Assembly: GCA_937949745.1 (NCBI GenBank)
Contig: CALECM010000100.1
Location: forward strand, 1 to 12,805
Reading direction: 5' to 3'
DNA length: 12,805 nucleotides
Source: an uncultured Bacteroidales bacterium
Lineage (GTDB): Bacteria; Bacteroidota; Bacteroidia; Bacteroidales; WCHB1-69
Part shown: positions 1-6,979 of the stretch, one piece after another
How the letters are laid out: each line of letters starts with the position of its first letter
Position numbering within the stretch: position 1 is the first letter of the stretch
Notes under the pieces: model-generated
Database searches by the model: none
Seen by the model: the letters and a program-made list of their open reading frames with translations, nothing else
What the model was told of the DNA's origin: nothing
Position numbers and translations under genes: made by a program

Positions 1-157
1 GCCCGTTATTACTAAATCAGGTTTTTCATTCTTCATTTTGCCCCCTTTTTCCTTTTTTAGCAGAAATAATATGGAAACCTTTTTCGAATAAAATGGTATC
101 GATGTGAGTGATCACATCGATACCATCATCGATGATAAATTTTTTGTTGCTTTCCAT
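1..157 (-). pseudogene. Response-regulator receiver domain, split by a frame change, 3' end outside window
   Basis: I read a CheY-like receiver domain on the minus strand in two frames. Frame A starts with ATG at 157, runs 43 codons and stops at 26. It contains a beta-1 strand ending in an acidic pair (KKFIIDDG, residues 5-12), an alpha-1-like segment (DVITHIDTILFEKGF) and a beta-2-like HIISA. Frame B (from at least 36 down to 1) reads MKNEKPDLVITG, which matches the stretch before and through beta-3 of receivers (EKPDLVILD). Joined, the two give one receiver of nearly normal spacing, so a net one-base deletion or two-base insertion near the homopolymers at 41-58 (A6-GG-A5-G5 on the coding strand) would restore it. 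The residue at the usual phosphoacceptor Asp position is Gly. It could be a pseudogene, a sequencing indel, or less likely two small genes; a purine-rich GGAAAAAGGGGG lies before ATG 36. The assignment is inferred from motif resemblance in about 55 residues. Confidence 0.5.
93..126. repeat. Perfect 15-bp inverted repeat with 4-nt loop
   Basis: The arms ATGGTATCGATGTGA (93-107) and TCACATCGATACCAT (112-126) are exact reverse complements around GTGA. A second palindrome, ATCATCGATGAT (125-136), abuts it. The repeat lies inside the frame-A part of the receiver gene, where it encodes the near-symmetric peptide DGIDVITHIDT. No T-tract typical of a terminator follows closely on either strand beyond TTTTATT on the minus strand. 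Confidence 0.85.
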
Positions 158-226
158 AGCTCTTTTTTGTCTGGTTTAATATTAAATTGGGTTAATATTT
201 CGCCGTAAAACAAATCTAATGAGTGG

Positions 227-249
227 AAGTCAGATGCTCATTCTGACTT
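227..249. repeat. 8-bp inverted repeat in receiver-gene leader
   Basis: AAGTCAGA (227-234) and TCTGACTT (242-249) are perfect inverted arms around a 7-nt loop. The repeat lies between the candidate promoter at 281-288 and the receiver start at 157, and overlaps the end of the possible mini-ORF. It could form a leader hairpin or an operator; nothing seen decides between them. Confidence 0.4.
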
Positions 250-280
250 GTAACTCTGTTTAATCTCCATTTTCGTGATG

Positions 281-288
281 CAAAAATA
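281..288 (-). promoter_or_regulatory. Candidate Bacteroidetes -7 element for receiver gene
   Basis: Read on the minus strand this is TATTTTTG, a full match to the Bacteroidetes primary sigma -7 consensus TAnnTTTG. No convincing -33 TTG is found at the usual 19-21 nt distance. It would leave a leader of roughly 115-120 nt before ATG 157. Such motifs occur by chance in AT-rich DNA. Confidence 0.3.
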
Positions 289-397
289 CAAACTTATTTG
301 AAATAAAAGCGGGATAACGGAAGTTTTTTGATCGTAATATTAAGATTTTTATTTTCAATTCATTGGTACCTGCCGGATGAGGTCATAAAATGAATGG

Positions 398-422
398 AAA
401 ACCGGCATTTTAAGAAAGCCGG
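398..422 (-). terminator. Candidate intrinsic terminator of the dsbD-lnt operon
   Basis: On the minus strand CCGGC (422-418), an 11-nt loop and GCCGG (406-402) are followed by TTTT (401-398). It starts about 40 nt after the lnt stop, the right place for an operon terminator. The stem is only five GC pairs and the T-tract is short, so efficiency is doubtful. Confidence 0.4.
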
Positions 423-463
423 ATAAATAATTTCAATATCCATTTATTTAATAATAGGGAAAA

Positions 464-2095
464 TTAACGGATTCGGTTACGCCTGTTCGTGATCCATAAT
501 ACAATAAGGTATAATAACATTAGAACGGATATGCCCAGGGCAAAGCGGGCCAGGTAATCACCGTGCTTCACATAGAAGGTTATCTGATCATTGGGGTAAA
601 CAGTCGTCTTGATGACCGTACGCTCCCCGTATTTGGTTTGGTGAATCACATCGCCCCGCTCATCAATGACCGCCGATATTCCGGTATTGGCGGCGCGTAA
701 TATGGTGCGTCTGGTTTCCACGGCCCTAAGCCGGGAATAGATGAAATGCTGGCGGTGGCCCGGTGTTTCATTCCACCAGGCGTCGTTCGTGATCACACTC
801 ATAACCTGCGCCCCGTCTTTAATAAATCTTCCGAAGAGTTCTCCGTAAATAGATTCGTAACATACAGGAGACCCGACCTTGACAGTTCCTCCGTTAAGAG
901 TGGTGCGGAAAGCTCTTTGCATAGTATCAATCCCCAGTGAACCGCTCGGGCCGCCAAGGTCGATGATCAGTTTTTCCAAAAAGCCGAAAAGAGCCGGATA
1001 AGGCATAAGTTCCACTCCGGGCACCAGCTTACTTTTATAGTATAGTTCACTCACTCCGTCAATATTGATGCAGGCGGCCGTATTGTACATTTCCAGGAAT
1101 TTGCCGGGTGCCACCTCCCTTGCCGTTGGCCTTATCTTGTTGTCGAACCAGTTATAAGTGGAAAGTCCCGTGATCATATTCAGGTGCGGAAAACGGTGAA
1201 ACAAAGTGTCTAAAAGTACAAATCCGAAATAATAGTCGTCTTCCGGCGGATATGTTTTGTCTAAGAGGGCTTTCCCGGAAACTGAATGTGGTATTGCCGA
1301 TTCGGGACAAATGACCAGTCCCGTATTCTGGTCTATATACGGTGTTGCCAGTTTCAATATCCGTATAACATGATCCGTATTGGACATACGGTACTGTTCA
1401 TGCCATGGATCCGTATTTTGTTGCACGACAACGGTATCGATAGGATTTTCCCTCTTAAAGTCATAGCTTTTGTAAATGATAAGGGATATGGTAATCGGGA
1501 TGATAAGCCACGCGGCGAAAGAACCCGCGTATATCAATCCCTTTTTACGGTTTTCGCGGATATACCGGATAAAGTAATAAAAAAGGAAATTAGCGCCCAG
1601 TATCCAGATCGTACCTCCGAATGTTCCCGTATATTCATACCATTGAATCACGCCCGTAACGGGGGCGAACAGGTTCCCTAAATTCAGCCATGGCCAGGAG
1701 ATATCCCAATGCAGGTGCAGGAATTCCCAGGAACACCAGAAAGCGATGAACGCCAAAGGTACGGCTAAAGAAGAGGGTTTGCGTTTTTTAAATAATTGCC
1801 ATAACCCGAAAATCATGGACATGAACAGGGAATTCAGGAAGAGCGCGGCTACGGCTCCCGGAGGGGTACTGTTCCATATCCACCAGGTAGTAGCGGCATT
1901 CCACACGAAAAAGGCGGGAAAGGAATAAAGCATTCCCTGCCAGAAAGAAAGTTTATATTTGAGTATTTCATCGCTGATAATCAATAAGGGAACCAGGGCG
2001 ATGAATGAAAGGAACGGGATACCGTTGGGATACCATGATAGCCACAGCAGTATCCCCGACAGTAAACTCAATAATACCAGGATATATTTTTTCAT
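464..2095 (-). CDS. lnt: Apolipoprotein N-acyltransferase
   Basis: Lnt transfers an acyl chain from a phospholipid to the N-terminal Cys of diacylated apolipoproteins in the inner membrane, the last step of lipoprotein maturation. The 543-residue product has a hydrophobic N-terminal half with about six to seven membrane segments (from residue 5 to 210), a periplasmic nitrilase-fold domain (about 220-505) and a C-terminal membrane anchor (517-536). The nitrilase triad is visible: Glu265 in CPESAIP, Lys354 in YKSKLVP, and Cys412 in PVCYES. Glu362, eight residues after the Lys, matches the second essential Glu of the E. coli enzyme (343). The length is slightly above the E. coli protein (about 512). 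The ATG at 2095 overlaps the upstream stop as ATGA, which fixes the start and suggests translational coupling. Assignment is firm from the triad and topology. Confidence 0.93.
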   Translation of the reverse strand: MKKYILVLLSLLSGILLWLSWYPNGIPFLSFIALVPLLIISDEILKYKLSFWQGMLYSFPAFFVWNAATTWWIWNSTPPGAVAALFLNSLFMSMIFGLWQLFKKRKPSSLAVPLAFIAFWCSWEFLHLHWDISWPWLNLGNLFAPVTGVIQWYEYTGTFGGTIWILGANFLFYYFIRYIRENRKKGLIYAGSFAAWLIIPITISLIIYKSYDFKRENPIDTVVVQQNTDPWHEQYRMSNTDHVIRILKLATPYIDQNTGLVICPESAIPHSVSGKALLDKTYPPEDDYYFGFVLLDTLFHRFPHLNMITGLSTYNWFDNKIRPTAREVAPGKFLEMYNTAACINIDGVSELYYKSKLVPGVELMPYPALFGFLEKLIIDLGGPSGSLGIDTMQRAFRTTLNGGTVKVGSPVCYESIYGELFGRFIKDGAQVMSVITNDAWWNETPGHRQHFIYSRLRAVETRRTILRAANTGISAVIDERGDVIHQTKYGERTVIKTTVYPNDQITFYVKHGDYLARFALGISVLMLLYLIVLWITNRRNRIR

Positions 2096-4122
2096 TTAGC
2101 ATGTTTTTCTCGGAAAGCCTTAACGCCGGAATCCAGGAACTCAAGATATTTTTCCACATTCAGTTCATAATGGATAGGACCGGCTAATACCGAACCGTCA
2201 TGGTCCACGATGAAATAACAGGGCTGGGAGTTTTCATCGTAGAGGTTATTCTGGATATACATGTTCTTTTTCCCCAGCATGGTAATAGGATTACCTTCTT
2301 TATCCGTAATCCTGTCTTCCGGTTCAAGTTCTATTTTCTTATCGTCTACATATAAAGCCGCCACAACGAAATCCTGCGCGAATTTATCCCTTACTTTTTT
2401 ATCTATCCATACCGCGTTTTCCACGTTGCGGCAATTCACACAACCGTGACCGGTAAAATCGATAAAGAGCGGTTTATCTTGTTTTTTGGCTACTTCCAGC
2501 GCCTGGTTATAGTCAAAGAAGCCTTTCACGCCGTGCGGCAGGTGTAGTTTGTCTCCATATCTGGGAACGTCCGTAAGCCGGTAAGTATTTCCGCCACCTC
2601 CGCCTGATTCCTCGCGAACGATCTGGTTGATATCGAAATCCTGCGTGGTCATCGGAGGCAGCCAGCCTGAAATGGCTTTAAGCGGAGCTCCGAATAATCC
2701 GGGTACCATATACACGACGAATGAAAAAGTAAAAATAGATAAAAGGTAACGGGCCCAGCTTTTCTGGTAAGTCCTTTCTTCTTCATGAGGGAAACGTATT
2801 TTTCCCAACAGGTAAAATCCGAGCATGGTGAAGATAACGATCCAGAAAGCGAGGTAAACTTCCCGGTCCAGAAGTCCCCAATGATAGGTCTGGTCGGGAA
2901 CGCTGAGGAATTTTAATGCAAAAGCCAGTTCGATGAAAGCCAGCACCACTTTCAGGGTCCCCATCCATCCTCCTGATTTTGGCAGATTCTTAAGTAATCC
3001 CGGGAAAAATGCAAATAATGTAAACGGAATGGCTATACCCAACGAGAAGCCGAGCATACCGAGGATAGGTTTAAAAAGGGATCCCCCGATAGAATTAAGG
3101 GCTACCGCGCCGGCAATCGGCAAAGTACACGAAAACGAAACCAATACCAGCGTCAATGCCATGAAAAAGGTTCCGATCAGTCCGCCCCTGCTTTCCATTT
3201 TTGCCGATTTATTGACCCATTTGCTGGGTAAAGCGATCTCAAAATAACCGAACAATGAAATGGCGAAAACTATAAAGATCAAGGCGAACAGGATATTAGG
3301 GATCCAGTGGGTACTGATGATATTGGCAAAATCAGGACCGAATATAAGCGACAATACCACTCCGATGATAACAAATATCAATACGATGGATAACCCGTAA
3401 ACGGAAGCGTCCAGTTTGGGATTTTTGGATTTCATGAAAAAAGATACCGTCATCGGGATCATGGGGAATACGCAGGGCATGAGCAACCCGGCGAGTCCGC
3501 CTAACAAAGCCACAAAGAAGAATTTGAGCAGCGACTCTTCTTCCTCCTCAACCTCCTGGCCGTCTGAAGTAATCTCGCCTGAGGATTGGACCAGGGTAGT
3601 GGTGTCTTCGGTAATTTGTACAGTATCGGTATTCTCAGCCAAAGGTTCCTGTCCCAGATGTTCGAAACCTTCTATGGTAAAAGTGAAATTTCTTTCTTCG
3701 GGAACACACCGGCCTTCCGTGCATACCTGGCCGCTGAGTTCGCCTTTTATCTCAAAAGGTATGCCGGTCCTGATTTTAACGCGTTGCCTGAAAGTTACGT
3801 TTTTTTCGAAGTAGCGGGAAGTGTCTCCAAACGCGGGATCGTGATGTACGATAGGTTTCGGCTCTTTCGTTTTACCGATTAAGGCATAGTTGGAAGAGGG
3901 CGTAAAAGTAAATGAAATCGGGTATTCGATTCCGTTATTATGGGACATGGCATATAAATGCCAGTGATCTGCTATAGTGGCTTTTAACTGTAGTTCTGCT
4001 ACCGAGTCATTGATTTTGACCGTCTCGAATTTCCATTTAACATTTTCCAGTTTTTGAGCGTAAATATTTCCTAAAGTAATGAAAAGGAAAAAAATAATTA
4101 GGGAAAAATGGGTTTTCTTCAT
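2092..4122 (-). CDS. dsbD: Thiol:disulfide interchange protein DsbD-like, three-domain transmembrane reductase
   Basis: DsbD passes electrons from cytoplasmic thioredoxin across the inner membrane to periplasmic reductases. All three expected parts are present in 676 residues. After a signal peptide (1-22, cleavage likely at YA|Q) comes an N-terminal beta domain (about 25-150) with the cysteine pair C134/C139 in CTEGRC. An acidic linker (about 160-197) leads to a CcdA-like membrane domain of eight helices (about 199-478) with C217 in MPCVFP and C332 in SFSCTLP. The C-terminal thioredoxin-like domain (about 515-676) has the CVNC redox motif, C561/C564, in FTGHGCVNC. All six redox cysteines are therefore retained. 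The N-terminal pair is one residue closer than in E. coli (C103/C109). A Gly-rich spacer (507-511) precedes the thioredoxin-like domain. It is first in a two-gene operon with lnt; substrates in this organism are unknown. Confidence 0.92.
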   Translation of the reverse strand: MKKTHFSLIIFFLFITLGNIYAQKLENVKWKFETVKINDSVAELQLKATIADHWHLYAMSHNNGIEYPISFTFTPSSNYALIGKTKEPKPIVHHDPAFGDTSRYFEKNVTFRQRVKIRTGIPFEIKGELSGQVCTEGRCVPEERNFTFTIEGFEHLGQEPLAENTDTVQITEDTTTLVQSSGEITSDGQEVEEEEESLLKFFFVALLGGLAGLLMPCVFPMIPMTVSFFMKSKNPKLDASVYGLSIVLIFVIIGVVLSLIFGPDFANIISTHWIPNILFALIFIVFAISLFGYFEIALPSKWVNKSAKMESRGGLIGTFFMALTLVLVSFSCTLPIAGAVALNSIGGSLFKPILGMLGFSLGIAIPFTLFAFFPGLLKNLPKSGGWMGTLKVVLAFIELAFALKFLSVPDQTYHWGLLDREVYLAFWIVIFTMLGFYLLGKIRFPHEEERTYQKSWARYLLSIFTFSFVVYMVPGLFGAPLKAISGWLPPMTTQDFDINQIVREESGGGGGNTYRLTDVPRYGDKLHLPHGVKGFFDYNQALEVAKKQDKPLFIDFTGHGCVNCRNVENAVWIDKKVRDKFAQDFVVAALYVDDKKIELEPEDRITDKEGNPITMLGKKNMYIQNNLYDENSQPCYFIVDHDGSVLAGPIHYELNVEKYLEFLDSGVKAFREKHAK

Positions 4123-4141
4123 TTCTTAGATTTTTAGAATG

Positions 4142-4149
4142 CAAAGATA
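4142..4149 (-). promoter_or_regulatory. Candidate -7 promoter element for dsbD-lnt
   Basis: On the minus strand this reads TATCTTTG, matching the Bacteroidetes TAnnTTTG consensus, about 20 nt before the dsbD start codon. That would give a very short leader. No clear TTG at -33 is seen. It lies in the 143-nt divergent region shared with the OPT transporter gene. Confidence 0.45.
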
Positions 4150-4224
4150 CTATTTTCAAGCATAAGTTTAATCTTGTTGTCCAAATGTTTAGCCTCCGAA
4201 ATATATTTTGTAAAGAAAAAAACT

Positions 4225-4232
4225 TATTTTTG
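4225..4232 (+). promoter_or_regulatory. Candidate -7 promoter element for the OPT transporter gene
   Basis: The sequence TATTTTTG matches TAnnTTTG, 33 nt upstream of the start codon at 4266. A TTTG at 4207-4210 is only 14 nt away, shorter than the usual 19-21, so the -33 element is uncertain. It is back to back with the dsbD promoter candidate about 75 nt away. Confidence 0.45.
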
Positions 4233-4265
4233 TGGTTTCATAATTAATACCAAAAACATTTATAT

Positions 4266-6275
4266 ATGAGCGAAATCGACGATCTTAAAACTCAGGAAAG
4301 TGAAATCAGGTTACCGGATAATGCTTATACGGAATTAAAACCGGGAGAAGAATACAAACCTATTCTAATGTCGGATAAGAAATATCCGGAGGTCAATGCA
4401 TGGACGGTTATCTGGGGTTTGGTAATGGCTGTCGTATTTTCGGCCGCCACCGCTTATTCCGGATTACGTTTCGGACAGGTGTTTGAAGCTGCTATTCCCA
4501 TCGCCATCATTGCGGTAGGAGTTTCCACGCTTGCCAAAAGGAAAAGCGCTCTTTCGGAAAATGTCATCATCCAGTCGATCGGGGCAAGTTCCGGCGTAAT
4601 TGTAGCCGGAGCGATATTTACTTTGCCCGCTATCTATATTATCAGGGAAACTTCTCCCGAAATTGCCGGTGAAATACAGGTTAATTTCTGGCAGATCTTC
4701 CTATCATCCTTATTAGGTGGATTTCTGGGTATCCTCTTTTTGATCCCGTTCAGGAAATATTTTGTTTCCGATATGCACGGCAAATATCCTTTTCCGGAAG
4801 CTACGGCCACAACCGAAATTATCGTTTCGGGAGCTAAAGGCGGTAATCAGGCTAAATTGTTATTGGTTAGCGGATTGATCGGCGGGCTTTACGATTTTTT
4901 CATGACTACTTTTCATTTCTGGGCGGAAACCATCTCTACGCGAATGGCCCTCTGGGGCGAACAACTGGCCATGAACCATAAGTTTGTTTTTAAAATGAAT
5001 TCGGGATCTATCCTTTTAGGTACGGGTTTTCTGATCGGGTTGAAATATGCCATGGTGATCTGCGCCGGTTCTTTATTAGGGTGGTGGATCATAGTGCCGC
5101 TTCTCGGCCAATATGGCGTCACGACCGACGGTATTTTGATGAGCGGACTTGACCCTGATATGATATTCCGTGATTATGTTAGGTATATCGGTATCGGTGG
5201 AATTGCCATGGCCGGTATTATCGGCGTGATCAAGTCGGCGGGTGTGATCAAAACTTCTCTGGGTATCGCGTTTAAATCCAATAAAAAAGGCGGATCCGAG
5301 ATCAATGCGGAAGTTCCCCGTACCCAGAAAGATCTTCCTATGAAGATCATCATGATAGGTTTTGTGGCTGTTCTGGCGTTACTTACGGTCTTTTTTATTT
5401 TCGGCCTGCAACTTTCGCTCTGGAAAGTGCTCGTGGCCATCCTGATCGTGTTCATATTCGCTTTCCTTTTTACAACTGTGGCGGCTACGGCCATTGCTAC
5501 CGTAGGAACTAATCCTGTTTCCGGAATGACGATGATGACTTTGATCTTATCTTCTTTTATCCTGTCGGCTGTGGGACTTAGCGGAGGTGTCGGTATCGTA
5601 ACCTCGCTGGTTGTGGGAGGAGTTGTGTGTTCAGCATTGGCTATGGCGGGCGGTTTTATTACCGACCTTAAAGTGGGTTACTGGATCGGGACCACACCTT
5701 TTAAACAGGAAGCCCTTAAATTTGCAGGTACGCTGGTTTCCGCTCTTACCGTAGGCGCAGTGATCATGTTGTTATCGGAAACATACGGTTATACAGGCAA
5801 TGATGCATTGGTAGCCCCGCAGGCAAATGCGATGGCCGCGATCATCAAACCGCTTATGTTCGGTGGAGAAACCCCGTGGATGCTTTATATTATCGGAGCT
5901 ATACTTGCCGTATTACTGGATCGTATCGGAATTCCAGCACTGGCATTCTCACTGGGTATTTTCCTTCCGCTGGATCTTAACCTGCCTTTGCTGGCCGGCG
6001 GATTTATCGCATGGTTTATCAGCTCCAGAAGTAAAGATGAAGCGGTAAATAAAACCCGTAAAGAAAAAGGTACTCTGTTGGCTTCGGGACTTATGGCCGG
6101 TGGAGCGATCATGGGCGTGGTAAGCGCAATTATGAAATACAGCGGTTTCGAAGTTGATATGGGAGGCTGGGTTAATTCCACAGGCTTTAATATACTGGGA
6201 ATAGGAATGTATTTACTATTATGTACTTATCTGATTACGCAATCTCTGGCGGCTAAAAAGAATAGGCAATCGTAA
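4266..6275 (+). CDS. OPT-family oligopeptide transporter
   Basis: This is an inner-membrane transporter of the OPT superfamily, whose members carry oligopeptides or metal-chelate compounds, usually driven by protons. The 669-residue protein starts with about 44 hydrophilic residues, then is nearly all membrane segments (I estimate 14-16). Family signatures visible are GLRFGQVFEAAIP (66-78), the YPFPEA loop (174-179, the PFP motif), GTNPVSGM (414-421), a DLKVGYWIGTTPFKQE stretch (467-482) and GIPALAFSLGIFLPL (555-569). The length agrees with bacterial OPT proteins of about 650-700 residues. It is transcribed away from dsbD and has no clear Shine-Dalgarno sequence, as is common in Bacteroidetes. 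The next gene begins 62 nt on in the same direction, so read-through is possible. The substrate cannot be told from sequence: peptides are the default guess, metal chelates an alternative. Confidence 0.88.
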   Translation: MSEIDDLKTQESEIRLPDNAYTELKPGEEYKPILMSDKKYPEVNAWTVIWGLVMAVVFSAATAYSGLRFGQVFEAAIPIAIIAVGVSTLAKRKSALSENVIIQSIGASSGVIVAGAIFTLPAIYIIRETSPEIAGEIQVNFWQIFLSSLLGGFLGILFLIPFRKYFVSDMHGKYPFPEATATTEIIVSGAKGGNQAKLLLVSGLIGGLYDFFMTTFHFWAETISTRMALWGEQLAMNHKFVFKMNSGSILLGTGFLIGLKYAMVICAGSLLGWWIIVPLLGQYGVTTDGILMSGLDPDMIFRDYVRYIGIGGIAMAGIIGVIKSAGVIKTSLGIAFKSNKKGGSEINAEVPRTQKDLPMKIIMIGFVAVLALLTVFFIFGLQLSLWKVLVAILIVFIFAFLFTTVAATAIATVGTNPVSGMTMMTLILSSFILSAVGLSGGVGIVTSLVVGGVVCSALAMAGGFITDLKVGYWIGTTPFKQEALKFAGTLVSALTVGAVIMLLSETYGYTGNDALVAPQANAMAAIIKPLMFGGETPWMLYIIGAILAVLLDRIGIPALAFSLGIFLPLDLNLPLLAGGFIAWFISSRSKDEAVNKTRKEKGTLLASGLMAGGAIMGVVSAIMKYSGFEVDMGGWVNSTGFNILGIGMYLLLCTYLITQSLAAKKNRQS

Positions 6276-6337
6276 AATTTTAGTCCGTGATCTTTCTGGG
6301 CAGGATATTATACTATAAATACTACAATAAATAAATT

Positions 6338-6979
6338 ATGCACATAGCTGTTAGCGGTAATATAGGATCGGGAAAAACAACCCTGACCGGCATGCTGGCC
6401 AAGCATTTCGGATGGGAGCCTTCTTACGAAACAGTAGACAACAATCCTTACCTGGCCAGTTTTTACGAAGATATGCAACGGTGGTCTTTCAATCTGCAGG
6501 TTTATTTTCTGAATAAACGTTTCAGGCAGGTTCAGGAAATCCGTAAAAAGAAAAAAGATACGGTTCAGGACAGGACCATCTATGAGGACGCCTATATTTT
6601 CGCCCCTAATCTTCACGATATGGGATTGATGGCTACCCGGGATTTTGAAAATTATACCTCACTTTTTGAATTGATGAACCAGTTTCTCCAATATCCTGAC
6701 CTGCTGATTTATCTCCGGGCCGAAACTTCTACTTTGGTAGAGCAGATACAGAAACGCGGCCGGGAGTATGAAAGTTCCATCCGGCTTGATTATTTGCAGC
6801 ATCTCAATGAAAAATATGAAAAATGGATATCCCACTATGAAGAAGAAGTGGTGAATACACGTAAAGGAAAATTGCTGATTATCGATGTGAATTCAATTAA
6901 ATTCGGAGAGAAAGCTGAGGATTTCGGAACAGTTATCAATAAAGTGAACGCTGAACTATTCGGACTTTTCGAAGTATGA
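6338..6979 (+). CDS. Deoxynucleoside kinase (dGK/dAK-like)
   Basis: The protein is a cytoplasmic P-loop kinase that phosphorylates deoxynucleosides for salvage into dNTPs. In 213 residues it shows the Walker A loop GNIGSGKTT (7-15), Glu31 in YETVDNN (the likely catalytic or substrate-contact Glu), a nucleoside-pocket segment RWSFNLQVYFL (48-58) with Gln54, the DRTIYED motif (78-84; the ERS/DRS motif of the Dm-dNK family), and an Arg-rich lid QKRGREYE (138-145). Length and motif order fit the bacterial dGK/dAK and Dm-dNK family, not thymidine kinase of the Tdk type. The base specificity (dA, dG, dC or broad) is not decidable from motifs. Its stop overlaps the next start (ATGA, 6976-6979), so it is probably translationally coupled to kdsB. 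It is the first gene of the tight plus-strand run. Confidence 0.88.
   Translation: MHIAVSGNIGSGKTTLTGMLAKHFGWEPSYETVDNNPYLASFYEDMQRWSFNLQVYFLNKRFRQVQEIRKKKKDTVQDRTIYEDAYIFAPNLHDMGLMATRDFENYTSLFELMNQFLQYPDLLIYLRAETSTLVEQIQKRGREYESSIRLDYLQHLNEKYEKWISHYEEEVVNTRKGKLLIIDVNSIKFGEKAEDFGTVINKVNAELFGLFEV

Larger units (their letters stand above)
158..463. other. Non-coding region between receiver gene and lnt
   Basis: This AT-rich stretch separates the lnt stop codon from the receiver start, both read on the minus strand. It holds a candidate -7 promoter element (281-288), an inverted repeat (227-249) in the presumed leader, a possible 10-codon mini-ORF (270 to 238, MEIKQSYKSE) of doubtful meaning, and a GC-rich hairpin after lnt (402-422). 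A further TGCCGG (371-376) can pair with CCGGCA (402-407), so it would compete with that hairpin. No longer gene or RNA gene is apparent. Confidence 0.6.

Noticed and set aside
41..58. Programmed -1 frameshift at the A6 run in the receiver gene
   Set aside because: The second frame is reached by +1 or -2, not -1, and the A6G is not in the A_AAA_AAG phase; a -1 shift meets a stop within a few codons.
93..126. Inverted repeat as an intrinsic terminator
   Set aside because: The stem is not GC-rich, it lies inside a reading frame, and no solid T-tract follows directly.
1286..1681. 131-codon plus-strand ORF
   Set aside because: It lies opposite the catalytic region of lnt, where Glu265 and the nitrilase fold are clearly encoded.
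3416..3882. Plus-strand ORFs of 132 and 98 codons
   Set aside because: They are antisense to the signal peptide-linker-membrane region of dsbD; Ser/Pro-rich translations are typical of shadow frames.
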